Positions 1-7,521 of a stretch of DNA of 30,089 bases are shown in pieces. Positions within the stretch are counted from its first letter, which is position 1. Every line of letters begins with the position of its first letter. This DNA comes from an uncultured Prevotella sp. (GTDB lineage: Bacteria; Bacteroidota; Bacteroidia; Bacteroidales; Bacteroidaceae): positions 1 through 30,089 of the forward strand of contig UQKO01000028.1 of assembly GCA_900541575.1 (NCBI GenBank). The letters run 5' to 3'. The translations under genes and the position numbers were made by a program. The notes under the pieces are model-generated. The model was not told where the DNA came from and did not search any database. It saw only the letters and a list, made by a program, of their open reading frames with translations.

Positions 1-1
1 C

Positions 2-33
2 ATCCGCAACGCCTGTTTATGGGCATTGCGGAT
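2..33 (+). terminator. Hairpin upstream of the channel operon
   Basis: Bases 2-13 pair with 22-33 with one mismatch (C10 against A25) around an 8-nt loop. The stem is GC-rich, but only a weak T-rich stretch follows, so it could be the terminator of a gene lying left of the window or a leader structure of the operon. The gene it would terminate is not visible. Confidence 0.4.
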
Positions 34-92
34 AGGATTTCTATGCTCTTTTGAGTTTTAGCGGACAGCAATAAAAGAAAATAGAGGACTAT

Positions 93-521
93 TTGAATCC
101 GTTGGATGGTTGGGTAAAGAAGGCCGACAAGAGTATTAAAATTCTTCAGCAAGAGAAGCCATCACCCGGCTACCACGACCCTGCACCCTCTCCAGAAATT
201 GATTTATCCATCACCCCGAACGGAACGATTCTGTACGCCCAGCTCGACGCAAGCGATCCTAAGCGCCTTTTCAACGTAAGCAATGTCTACAATCCCTCCA
301 AGCACATCTACAAGATTATACTTAAAGGAGAAGAACAGACTGGCGACCTTGAGATAATCGAAGAGAATGCAAGCAAAATATTCAGCAACTCCGACTGCAG
401 CAGATGCTGCAACTTCCGTGTAATGCCTGATCCCAACAACTTTAAGCAAACTCCAGGCAAGGCACGCGTCAATGGCGACACTGCTGAGGTATTAAAGAAT
501 ATCGAGGTATCATCTAAATAA
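93..521 (+). CDS. Hypothetical protein, first gene of the channel operon
   Basis: A 142-residue protein I do not recognise. It has no signal peptide or membrane segment, so it is probably cytoplasmic. The middle is rich in predicted beta-type sequence with charged turns, and a cysteine cluster CSRCC lies near residues 102-106. The start is TTG at 93: a stop codon at 72-74 closes the frame upstream, no in-frame ATG occurs before it, and AGAGGA at 84-89 gives a rare Shine-Dalgarno-like site at suitable spacing. Only 8 nt separate its stop from the channel subunit gene, so the two are almost certainly co-transcribed. It might instead be the 3' part of a longer gene broken upstream, because the window begins only 92 nt before it. 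A role as cytoplasmic partner or regulator of the channel is inference from position only. Confidence 0.65.
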   Translation: MNPLDGWVKKADKSIKILQQEKPSPGYHDPAPSPEIDLSITPNGTILYAQLDASDPKRLFNVSNVYNPSKHIYKIILKGEEQTGDLEIIEENASKIFSNSDCSRCCNFRVMPDPNNFKQTPGKARVNGDTAEVLKNIEVSSK

Positions 522-529
522 AGTATCCC

Positions 530-2158
530 ATGGAATTTGTCCTTATTATAGTCATCATAGTCATCGTCTTGCAGGTCTGCTTCCTCCGAGATAGCTGGCA
601 GAAAATCAATCGACTGAAAAACGTCTTTCAAGACGGCCAAAAATTTAAAGCAGAGGAATTCTTCATTCCCTCTAAGGAGTTCAACACGACAACTTATGAG
701 AGAATGTTGGCTTCTCAAAAGTTCTATAAAAATTCTAACTACGAAACAGATGAGGAAGAATCTTCTACATCGTTCGCAGTTAGACTTCGTGGGAAAAAAG
801 AGTCCATCAACCTCATCCGTATCCCCTCAGATAGTGAGACAGCTGCCACTATCGAATCGTCCATCAACAACTATCTGATACGCAACAAAGGCGTTGCCAG
901 CGACTTCACCATCATCAAGGATATCGTGGAGCGAAACTGCTCGATGATAGAAGATGAAGTGGACACACAGACACCCTTCCCGCTCTATATCGGACTGATG
1001 TGTACGATGATAGGCATCATCTGCGGCATATGGAGCATCTCGTGGATTCAAGCGACTGGGCCAAACGGCCTTAGCGGATTCGCAGCCTTCGTGGCAGCGC
1101 CCGAAAAACATATCGGCACGCTGATGCAAGATGTGGCTTGGGCTATGGTTGCCTCGTTCTGCGGCATAGGAATAACCTCAATCATATCCTTCTTAGCGAA
1201 AGGTGCAAAGAAGGTAGTCGAGACACGCAAGAATGCATTCTATTCATGGTTTCAGGCAGAGCTGATGCCTATCATCTCACGCGAGAATGCGAGCCAAGGT
1301 ATGCAGCGGTTGGAGAAGAACCTTACCCAGTTCAACACCACGTTTAGCCGCAACGTGATGTCAATGAGCAAGTCTGTCTCGCGCATATCCGACACCGCTG
1401 CCGAGCAATCGAAACTACTCGAGGTCGTTGATAAGCTCGACCTCAAAAAGATGGCTACTGCCAACGTGAAAGTGCTCACCGCTTTCAAAGAGTCGATAGG
1501 GCAATTGGAGGAATTTAATGGTTTTATTACTTATGCCAACACACAACTAAAGGAACTCGAGAAGCGCAACAATGCTGTGAGCGAAGCCGTCAACTCGGTG
1601 GACGATGGAGTAAACCGAGCTTTGACTCAACTGAAGAAGTCGGTCGACGACCAAATGCAAGCACTGAGAGAATCTCTACAGCAATCGGCTGATCAGATGG
1701 ACAAACTCGTAAACACCCAGAAACGGCTCGTAGAGGGGCAGGCAGGAAAGGTCGACGCTTTCTACCAGACGCTGCAAAGTCTGCAGCCCGTCGTCAACGG
1801 CCTGCAGGATTGGCGCAAAGAGTTGCAGGCGCAGCATAAAGAACTTTCACGCCTAGTGCAGGCTGTCAATAGCATGCCCCGTCCCGATGGACAAGGGGGA
1901 GGAACCGTCGTTGTACGAAACTCTGCCAACATTTGGCAGATGGTGATTGCCATCGCATTGGTGCTTCTGCTTGGCCTCAACGCATTCATGGTGTGGCATT
2001 CGCTAAGCAATGAAAAGAAGGTAGAAACCACAGAAGCGACCACAGACTCCATAGCCGTGACACCAGCAATTCCAACTCCAGAAGCCACAAGAGCCACTGA
2101 TGGCGCAGCAACCGCAGAGAAATGGGACTCAGTGACTGATAAACACTCTCCTAAGTAA
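530..2158 (+). CDS. MotA/TolQ/ExbB-type proton-channel subunit with coiled-coil tail (ZorA-like)
   Basis: A 542-residue inner-membrane protein. Hydrophobic helices lie near residues 2-19, 151-174, 203-223 and 468-489. The second and third helices and the segment after them carry the channel pattern of the MotA/TolQ/ExbB family: GLMCTMIGI at 155-163 resembles the conserved GLxGTVxGI, and AWAMVASFCGIGITSI at 203-218 resembles the last pore helix. Residues about 260-448 are heptad-like and predicted to form a long coiled coil. Counting charges, the coiled coil should be cytoplasmic and the Thr/Ala/Pro-rich C-terminal tail (490-542) periplasmic. By family analogy, five copies would surround two copies of the MotB-like partner encoded 2 nt downstream and convert ion flow into rotation or force. 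The length and tail recall ZorA of Zorya systems, but the fourth helix is unusual. ATG at 530 follows the previous gene by 8 nt. Confidence 0.85.
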   Translation: MEFVLIIVIIVIVLQVCFLRDSWQKINRLKNVFQDGQKFKAEEFFIPSKEFNTTTYERMLASQKFYKNSNYETDEEESSTSFAVRLRGKKESINLIRIPSDSETAATIESSINNYLIRNKGVASDFTIIKDIVERNCSMIEDEVDTQTPFPLYIGLMCTMIGIICGIWSISWIQATGPNGLSGFAAFVAAPEKHIGTLMQDVAWAMVASFCGIGITSIISFLAKGAKKVVETRKNAFYSWFQAELMPIISRENASQGMQRLEKNLTQFNTTFSRNVMSMSKSVSRISDTAAEQSKLLEVVDKLDLKKMATANVKVLTAFKESIGQLEEFNGFITYANTQLKELEKRNNAVSEAVNSVDDGVNRALTQLKKSVDDQMQALRESLQQSADQMDKLVNTQKRLVEGQAGKVDAFYQTLQSLQPVVNGLQDWRKELQAQHKELSRLVQAVNSMPRPDGQGGGTVVVRNSANIWQMVIAIALVLLLGLNAFMVWHSLSNEKKVETTEATTDSIAVTPAIPTPEATRATDGAATAEKWDSVTDKHSPK

Positions 2159-2160
2159 CA

Positions 2161-2844
2161 ATGAAAAATAAATCATTCTTCTGGACAAGCTACTCCGACC
2201 TTATGACGAGCCTGTTCTTCGTCATGCTTCTGCTCTTCGTTACCACCGTGGTAATGATGCACCTTGGGCACGTGGCAACGGAGAAGGAACTGGCTAAGAT
2301 TAAACAACTGGAACACTCGGTTCAAGCCATTGACCCGCGATTTTTTGCCTATAACCCCGAGTTTAAGAAGCACGTGCTCAAGATCGACGTGCAGTTTCCT
2401 ATCTATAGTTCCGACATGGACGCTGTTAATAGGCATGCCAAGAATGAGCTACTCGAAGCGGGTAGAAGCATTCAAGAGTTTATAGACAGTATATATAATG
2501 TATACCAATCGCCATTTCTCGTCGTTGTAGAAGGACAATCGTCGAAAGGCCCCTATTGGCGCAACGTACACGAGAACAACGATGTGCTGAGCTATGAGCG
2601 CGCCCTCTCCCTCGTAAACTTCTGGGAAGCTAACAACATTAGTCTGCGCACCCCCGAGTATGCACAAAAGTGCGAGCTCCTCATCTGCGGAAGTGGCGAC
2701 AAGGGCGTGATGAGGAAGCAGCCCGATACGCCCTATAACGCCGAGAACCAACGCTTCCTCATCCACGTCATACCCAAGCCGGGCATGATCGAGCACGACA
2801 ATGTTTCAAACCTACAGGCCACGCCTATCCCTCAGCAGGAATAA
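2161..2844 (+). CDS. MotB/OmpA-type peptidoglycan-binding channel subunit (ZorB-like)
   Basis: A 227-residue protein with a short cytoplasmic N-terminus, one membrane helix (about 14-35) and a periplasmic OmpA-like domain (about 75-206). SYSDLMTSLFFVM at 10-22 places an aspartate, D13, at the mouth of the helix, where MotB/ZorB/ExbD proteins have their ion-binding Asp. NDVLSYERALSLV at 140-152 matches the OmpA peptidoglycan-binding signature NxxLSxxRAxxV with a one-residue shift, and QNQRFLIHVI-type sequence near 196-204 fits the last OmpA strand. It should anchor the channel to the cell wall. It starts 2 nt after the MotA-like gene, consistent with translational coupling and fixed stoichiometry. 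The closest described pair is ZorA-ZorB; a flagellar role is unlikely because no flagellar gene is near. Confidence 0.87.
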   Translation: MKNKSFFWTSYSDLMTSLFFVMLLLFVTTVVMMHLGHVATEKELAKIKQLEHSVQAIDPRFFAYNPEFKKHVLKIDVQFPIYSSDMDAVNRHAKNELLEAGRSIQEFIDSIYNVYQSPFLVVVEGQSSKGPYWRNVHENNDVLSYERALSLVNFWEANNISLRTPEYAQKCELLICGSGDKGVMRKQPDTPYNAENQRFLIHVIPKPGMIEHDNVSNLQATPIPQQE

Positions 2845-2859
2845 TCCCCTCCCACGCTT

Positions 2860-3294
2860 ATGAAACCTCACATCATTCCCCTACTGCTCACCCTCTGCAT
2901 GCTGCTCTTCACCACAACAGCATGCACAAACCGAGAGCAAAAGACTATTAACCGACTCGAAAAGCTCAGTAAGAAACTTGAGCGCAAAGGCAACGACATG
3001 TCCATCGCGCAGTGGCAATCGTCGGCCAAGGAGTTCCGCCAAATATGCGACGAGATCAATAAGAGCTATCAAAACTTCTGCCCCAAGCAACTTCATGAAA
3101 TAGGCCGACTGAAAGGCATTTGCATAGGCGCTTTCTCACGCTATGTAGAACACACAGCGGGCAAAGCTGCCAACGAAGCAGATGGTTACCTGCAAGGCAT
3201 TGAAGAGATGTGCGGGAAAGACGCAGCAGCCTCTGCCCGCAACAAAATGAATCAAGAGGCCGATAGTGCCGACGTTGACACCGTATATATATGA
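2860..3294 (+). CDS. Predicted lipoprotein in the channel operon
   Basis: A 144-residue protein with a classical lipoprotein signal: positive start, hydrophobic core and lipobox TTAC with Cys22 as the lipidated residue. The mature part is mostly alpha-helical and charged, with a basic helix (about 28-45) and an alternating helical pattern to about residue 130; two further cysteines lie near residues 74 and 88 and a third near 118. The family was not recognised. The gene begins 15 nt after the OmpA-type subunit and its stop overlaps the next start by 4 nt, so it belongs to the same transcript. A lipoprotein beside a peptidoglycan-binding channel subunit suggests a periplasmic or outer-membrane accessory of the complex, which is inference. 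Confidence 0.75.
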   Translation: MKPHIIPLLLTLCMLLFTTTACTNREQKTINRLEKLSKKLERKGNDMSIAQWQSSAKEFRQICDEINKSYQNFCPKQLHEIGRLKGICIGAFSRYVEHTAGKAANEADGYLQGIEEMCGKDAAASARNKMNQEADSADVDTVYI

Positions 3295-3482
3295 TTACAA
3301 GGGCTGTCATTCAAATCGTGCTGGGCTGGCTGCTTTGGCGCATCGTGCCGCACTGGATTACCGAAGGCCAAAGAAAAACGCGCGCTCGCATCCGATTGTG
3401 CTGCAACATTGTAGGCATCATTCTCGTGGTGTTAGGCACTATACATCTTGCACAGGCTCTTTTCGGCACATTGCTGGGCTGA
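3291..3482 (+). CDS. Small two-helix membrane protein, last gene of the channel operon
   Basis: A 63-residue protein with two hydrophobic helices (about 4-20 and 35-57) joined by a strongly basic loop, GQRKTRARIR at 26-35. The positive-inside rule puts the loop in the cytoplasm and both ends in the periplasm. Its ATG overlaps the stop of the lipoprotein gene (ATGA at 3291-3294), a sign of translational coupling, and the operon terminator follows 35 nt after its stop. The family was not recognised. It could be a small channel accessory subunit. Because the two helices, the overlap and the terminator all agree, a real gene is likely despite the size. Confidence 0.65.
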   Translation: MITRAVIQIVLGWLLWRIVPHWITEGQRKTRARIRLCCNIVGIILVVLGTIHLAQALFGTLLG

Positions 3483-3517
3483 AGCCACTTCGCTCAGAGG
3501 CGCATTCAATCTCTACT

Positions 3518-3558
3518 TTGAGGAGCATAATCATGAAGGTTATGCTCCTCAAGTTTTT
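3518..3558 (+). terminator. Rho-independent terminator of the channel operon
   Basis: A perfect 13-bp inverted repeat (3518-3530 with 3540-3552), a 9-nt loop and a T5 run at 3554-3558. It cleanly separates the five-gene operon from the calcium pump. Confidence 0.9.
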
Positions 3559-3625
3559 ATGCTTACACTGCAACCTTGCAGTTCTTTGCGTGGATTCACA
3601 ATGTTTTTGCCCACAATATTGCGGT

Positions 3626-3661
3626 TTTGTCCATCAAAAAAACTATTTTAGCGTACATTTG
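3626..3661 (+). promoter_or_regulatory. Bacteroidota-type promoter of the calcium ATPase gene
   Basis: The -7 element TACATTTG lies at 3654-3661 and a TTTG -33 element at 3626-3629, 24 nt apart, which is slightly longer than the usual spacing. Transcription would start near 3668, giving a leader of about 38 nt. Confidence 0.6.
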
Positions 3662-3705
3662 CACCATCATTCATAGCATAACAACAAAATCTTTAACTAT
3701 ACCCC

Positions 3706-6450
3706 ATGACACAACAGAAACACCGTTATTCGGGACTTTCATCGGCACAGGTCGAAGAGAGTCGCAGGCAACATGGGAGCAATGTGCTCACTCCGCCTGA
3801 AAAGGATCCGCTTTGGAAGCAATTCCTTGAGAAGTTTACGGATCCACTCATTATTATTCTGCTCATTGCGGGAGCATTGAGCATAGGCATCTCGCTCTAC
3901 GAAAGATTCGGACTGGGAGAGGGGGCTGAAGTGTTCTTTGAACCTGTGGGAATCTTCGTAGCCATACTCTTGGCTACAGGACTGGCCTTCTATTTCGAAC
4001 TACAGGCTGATAAGGAATTTAGTATCCTCAACCAAGTGAATGACGATGAAGCCGTAGAGGTGGTACGCGAGGGTAATATTACGCAGATCCCGCGCAAGAA
4101 TGTGGTCGTGGGCGACGTAGTAATCCTTTCCACAGGACAGGAAGTTCCTGCCGATGCCGTGCTCCTCGAAGCTACTCACCTAAGTGTGGACGAATCTTCA
4201 CTCACGGGTGAACCTATTTGCCATAAAACCACCATTGAGGCAGACTTCGACTCGGAAGCCACTTATGCCTCTAACCGCGTGATGAAAGGCACAAAGGTAA
4301 TGGAAGGTCATGGCATCTGCCGCGTGACGGCCGTGGGCGACCATACGGAACAAGGAAAAGTGTTCGAAGCTGCTCAGATTGATTCCTCGGTGAAGACGCC
4401 GCTCAACGAGCAACTCGACGGGCTCGGCGACTTGATCACAAAGGCGAGCTACGTGATTGCGGCACTCATCGTCGTAGGACGCCTCATCATGTGCTTCGTC
4501 AGCGGATTGGAAATGAATGGTCAGACCATAGCTGGCACAGAACTTTTTGCCACGGGCGCGAGCATTGCAGCCTTTATTGCTTATGTGTTGCAGACGCTCA
4601 TGATTGCCGTTACACTCATTGTGGTAGCTGTGCCCGAAGGTTTGCCTATGGCTGTCACGCTGAGCCTTGCCTACAGTATGCGCCGCATGCTTCGCACCAA
4701 CAACCTCGTGCGTAAGATGCATGCTTGCGAGACAATGGGTGCTACCACTGTGATCTGCACAGACAAGACGGGTACGCTCACACAGAATCAAATGCGTGTG
4801 GATCAGACCTTCTTCTACGCTCTGCCCTCGCAGCAGCTCGGTCAAGGCGAGGAGAGCGCGCTCATCAAGGAGGGGATTGCCGTGAACTCTACCGCTGCCC
4901 TTGACCTCTCCGATGCTCAGCATCCCTCCGTCCTGGGCAATCCCACTGAGGGTGCGCTCTTGCTCTGGCTCAACGCGCAGGGTGAGGACTTCGTAGCGCT
5001 ACGCGAGGCTGCCGAGGTGAAAGAGGAACTTCCCTTCACTACGGAGCGCAAGTATATGGCCACCATCGTGCGCTCGGCTCAACTTCCGGGCAAGTTGGTG
5101 ATTTACGTGAAAGGTGCACCCGAAATTGTGCTCTCGCTCTGTAAGGACGTGCAAAGCGGTGTGAGCCATGAAGAAATTCAGCGTCAGCTCACCGACTGTC
5201 AGAACCGCGCCATGCGTACACTTGGCTTTGCCTATCAGATTCTCTCGGAAGCTGAAGCTGCTACCGCTATCACCGAGAGTAAGGTCACGGCTCAGGGGCT
5301 CCACTTCATGGGTATCGCTGCCATTGCCGACCCTGTGCGCCAGGACGTTCCAGCGGCGGTCAAGGAATGTCTCAACGCAGGCATTAGCGTGAAGATTGTC
5401 ACGGGCGATACTCCGGGCACTGCCAAGGAGATTGGTCGACAGATTGGCTTATGGCAGGAGACCGATGCGGATAACGCTATTATCACAGGCCCTGAGTTTG
5501 CGGCTCTTTCCGACCAGGAACTCGAGGATCGCATACTCAGTATCAAAATCATTGCCCGCGCCCGCCCCATGGACAAGAAGCGCTTGGTAGAAACACTCCA
5601 GCGCAAGGGACAGGTAGTAGCTGTCACGGGCGACGGAACCAACGATGCCCCAGCTCTAAAGGCTGCCCACGTGGGATTGTCTATGGGTGATGGCACAAGC
5701 GTGGCCAAAGAAGCCTCCGACATTACCATCGTCGACAACTCCTTCTCGAGTATCGGCAAGGCTGTCATGTGGGGCCGCTCGCTCTATCAGAACATTCAGC
5801 GCTTTCTATTGTTCCAACTCACGGTGAACGTCACCGCTTGTCTGCTCGTACTGGTGGGTGCTTTCATGGGCACGGAATCGCCACTTACGGTCACTCAGAT
5901 GCTTTGGATCAACCTCATCATGGATACTTTCGCTGCCATGGCTTTGGCTTCGCTTCCTCCTTCTGAAAGCGTGATGCGCGACAAACCACGCCGTCGCACC
6001 GACTTTATTCTCAACGGCGAGATGCTACGCGAAATTATCGGTGTAGGCGTATTCTTCTTCCTGCTCTTGGTGGGCATGCTCTACGTATTTCAACACGCTG
6101 ATGTGAAGAGCCTCACGGACCTTATTCACCTACAGCTTGGTGCGAAGGGTCATGTAAGTGATTACGAGTTGACGCTGCTTTTCACCACGTTTGTCATGAC
6201 GCACTTCTTCTATCTGTTCAATGCTCGTGCATTTAAGACGGGGCGCAGCGCACTCCACTTCAAGGGTTGCCGGGGCTTAATCACCATCGTGCTGATCATC
6301 CTCATTGGCCAGGTGCTCATGGTGGAAATGCCGGGCATCCAGCAGTTCTTCAACGTGGTAGGTCTCAGCCTCACGGATTGGATCATTATCATTCTGGGCT
6401 CATCACTCGTGCTTTGGGTACGCGAACTATGGCACCTTATCTCTAAGTAA
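3706..6450 (+). CDS. Calcium-translocating P-type ATPase, PMCA type
   Basis: A 914-residue inner-membrane pump, the usual full length for bacterial type IIB ATPases. All core motifs are intact: cation-transporter N domain (about 1-70), LTGEP in the actuator domain (about 163), the phosphorylation site DKTGT with D353, KGAPE in the nucleotide-binding domain (about 472), TGDTPGTAKE (about 566) and TGDGTNDAP at 641-649. Ion-site residues are present: E311 in PEGLP of helix 4, and N736 and D740 in NLIMD of helix 6. The pattern predicts about ten membrane helices. By family it exports Ca2+ from the cytoplasm at the cost of ATP. The gene has its own promoter and terminator, so it is a monocistronic unit. 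ATG at 3706 has no Shine-Dalgarno sequence, as is normal here. Substrate preference (Ca2+ over Mn2+) is inferred from family. Confidence 0.95.
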   Translation: MTQQKHRYSGLSSAQVEESRRQHGSNVLTPPEKDPLWKQFLEKFTDPLIIILLIAGALSIGISLYERFGLGEGAEVFFEPVGIFVAILLATGLAFYFELQADKEFSILNQVNDDEAVEVVREGNITQIPRKNVVVGDVVILSTGQEVPADAVLLEATHLSVDESSLTGEPICHKTTIEADFDSEATYASNRVMKGTKVMEGHGICRVTAVGDHTEQGKVFEAAQIDSSVKTPLNEQLDGLGDLITKASYVIAALIVVGRLIMCFVSGLEMNGQTIAGTELFATGASIAAFIAYVLQTLMIAVTLIVVAVPEGLPMAVTLSLAYSMRRMLRTNNLVRKMHACETMGATTVICTDKTGTLTQNQMRVDQTFFYALPSQQLGQGEESALIKEGIAVNSTAALDLSDAQHPSVLGNPTEGALLLWLNAQGEDFVALREAAEVKEELPFTTERKYMATIVRSAQLPGKLVIYVKGAPEIVLSLCKDVQSGVSHEEIQRQLTDCQNRAMRTLGFAYQILSEAEAATAITESKVTAQGLHFMGIAAIADPVRQDVPAAVKECLNAGISVKIVTGDTPGTAKEIGRQIGLWQETDADNAIITGPEFAALSDQELEDRILSIKIIARARPMDKKRLVETLQRKGQVVAVTGDGTNDAPALKAAHVGLSMGDGTSVAKEASDITIVDNSFSSIGKAVMWGRSLYQNIQRFLLFQLTVNVTACLLVLVGAFMGTESPLTVTQMLWINLIMDTFAAMALASLPPSESVMRDKPRRRTDFILNGEMLREIIGVGVFFFLLLVGMLYVFQHADVKSLTDLIHLQLGAKGHVSDYELTLLFTTFVMTHFFYLFNARAFKTGRSALHFKGCRGLITIVLIILIGQVLMVEMPGIQQFFNVVGLSLTDWIIIILGSSLVLWVRELWHLISK

Positions 6451-6492
6451 AATGATATTCAAGTATTAATATTACATACTTGGTAAATTATC

Positions 6493-6534
6493 CTCAGGCT
6501 GGCGGCGCTTCGGCGGTGTCAGCCTGAGTTTTTT
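6493..6534 (+). terminator. Rho-independent terminator after the calcium ATPase
   Basis: A perfect 9-bp outer stem (6493-6501 with 6520-6528) encloses a GC-rich loop that can pair further, followed by T6 at 6529-6534. It lies 43 nt after the ATPase stop codon. Confidence 0.92.
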
Positions 6535-6877
6535 GCATCCGGTTTGCACTAACTTTCACTTCGGCAAGTTAGGCGGCGGATCAGAAGTAGCCACGGCTCT
6601 TTCATTTAAGTTCAGAGTAGATACATAGTATCCCCTACCCATTTCGTGATGAATAATAGGTAAATCTACACTAGTTGTGTTTCAAGTATTTTTATTGTTC
6701 TCATCATTTGATTATTTGCATTTTTGAAGCAAAGTATGAGTCATCTATAACTTTTCTGCTTCATTACATAGCGCGTATTGAAAATCAATGAGTTACGTCA
6801 AAATTATGGGTAGCTTTAGGTGGCGCAAGCAAAAAAAATGAAAAGAACAAGCATTTTTAAATGAAAGCCCACCATGG
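6535..6877. other. AT-rich non-coding stretch
   Basis: About 340 bp between the ATPase terminator and the palindrome before the HD gene. No open frame longer than about ten codons with a plausible start was found, and no tRNA-like cloverleaf. The sequence TTGCACTAACTTT occurs here (6545-6557) and again in the promoter of the HD gene, so the first copy may be a decayed or second promoter (its -7 would read TAACTTTC). Otherwise nothing specific is seen. Confidence 0.5.
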
Positions 6878-6915
6878 GAAGTAGCAAGAAAAAATGTGTT
6901 TTTCCTTGCTACTTC
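6878..6915. repeat. Palindrome overlapping the HD-gene promoter
   Basis: Arms 6878-6888 and 6905-6915 are perfectly complementary (11 bp). The pairing continues inward as A5/T5 (6890-6894 with 6899-6903) after one mismatch, leaving a TGTG loop. No T-run follows outside the stem, so it is unlikely to be a terminator. Its right arm covers the -33 position of the promoter, which fits an operator. The binding protein is unknown. Confidence 0.6.
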
Positions 6916-6936
6916 TCTCGCCTTGCACTAACTTTG
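6905..6936 (+). promoter_or_regulatory. Promoter of the HD hydrolase-lptD operon
   Basis: The -7 element TAACTTTG is at 6929-6936. CTTG at 6905-6908, 20 nt upstream, is one base from the TTTG -33 element. The predicted transcription start, near 6943, lies downstream of the in-frame ATG at 6874 and therefore supports translation from ATG 6955. Confidence 0.6.
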
Positions 6937-6954
6937 TCCCCACAAAAGCAAGCA

Positions 6955-7512
6955 ATGGACGCTCTCGTAATCATTAATAAGTATTATGCAGACAATGAAG
7001 AGCTCAAACAACTGCTTCTTCACCACAGTCTGCAAGTGGCAAACCGCGCGCTCGACATCGCACGCCAACACCCCGAGATGGGCATTGACACGGACTTTGT
7101 GGCACAGGCCGCTATGCTCCACGACATTGGCATTTTCCTTACCGACGCGCCCAGTATCCACTGCCACGGCATTCACCATTACCTCATGCATGGCTACTTG
7201 GGTGGCCAGCTCATGCGCGAGCTAGGCATGCCGCGCGTGGCCCGCGTATGCGAGCGCCATACAGGCACTGGCCTCACGCCCGAGACCATTGCCGAACGAG
7301 GTCTTCCCCTTCCCCCGGGCAACTATCGTCCCGAGACGCTTGAGGAGGAACTCATCTGCTATGCCGACAAGTTTTACTCAAAAAGTCATCCCGACCGCGT
7401 GCGTAGTGTGCACGACACTGCCCTAAGCCTTGAAAAGTTCGGACACGAAGGTGTTGTGATTTTCAAGCAGTGGGTCAAGAAATTCGAGCCCCAATACGCC
7501 GACGGACTCTGA
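6955..7512 (+). CDS. HD-domain metal-dependent phosphohydrolase
   Basis: A 185-residue cytoplasmic protein of the HDIG/HD superfamily. The metal-binding set is visible: H24 in LLHHSLQVAN, H56-D57 in MLHDIGIF, further histidines at 69-79, H102 in ERHTG and D138 in CYADKF. Such enzymes hydrolyse phosphoester or nucleotide substrates; the substrate of this one cannot be read from sequence. ATG 6955 is preferred over the in-frame ATG at 6874, because the promoter -7 box lies between them and the earlier extension would be read from the palindrome. The lptD gene begins 9 nt after its stop, so the two form an operon; whether the HD enzyme affects envelope assembly is unknown. Confidence 0.88.
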   Translation: MDALVIINKYYADNEELKQLLLHHSLQVANRALDIARQHPEMGIDTDFVAQAAMLHDIGIFLTDAPSIHCHGIHHYLMHGYLGGQLMRELGMPRVARVCERHTGTGLTPETIAERGLPLPPGNYRPETLEEELICYADKFYSKSHPDRVRSVHDTALSLEKFGHEGVVIFKQWVKKFEPQYADGL

Positions 7513-7521
7513 TAATTGCAA

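Noticed and set aside
93..3482. Flagellar motor or gliding motility (GldL/GldM) genes
   Set aside because: The OmpA-type C-terminus fits MotB/ZorB better than GldM, no other motility gene is near, and the organism type is usually non-flagellated.
4198..4923. 241-codon minus-strand open frame inside the calcium ATPase gene
   Set aside because: It lies antisense to motifs of an intact P-type ATPase, has His/Cys-rich shadow composition and no recognisable domain.
6535..6877. Small RNA or tRNA gene in the long gap after the calcium ATPase
   Set aside because: No cloverleaf, no CCA-type 3' end and no internal terminator were found; only AT-rich sequence and a possible decayed promoter.
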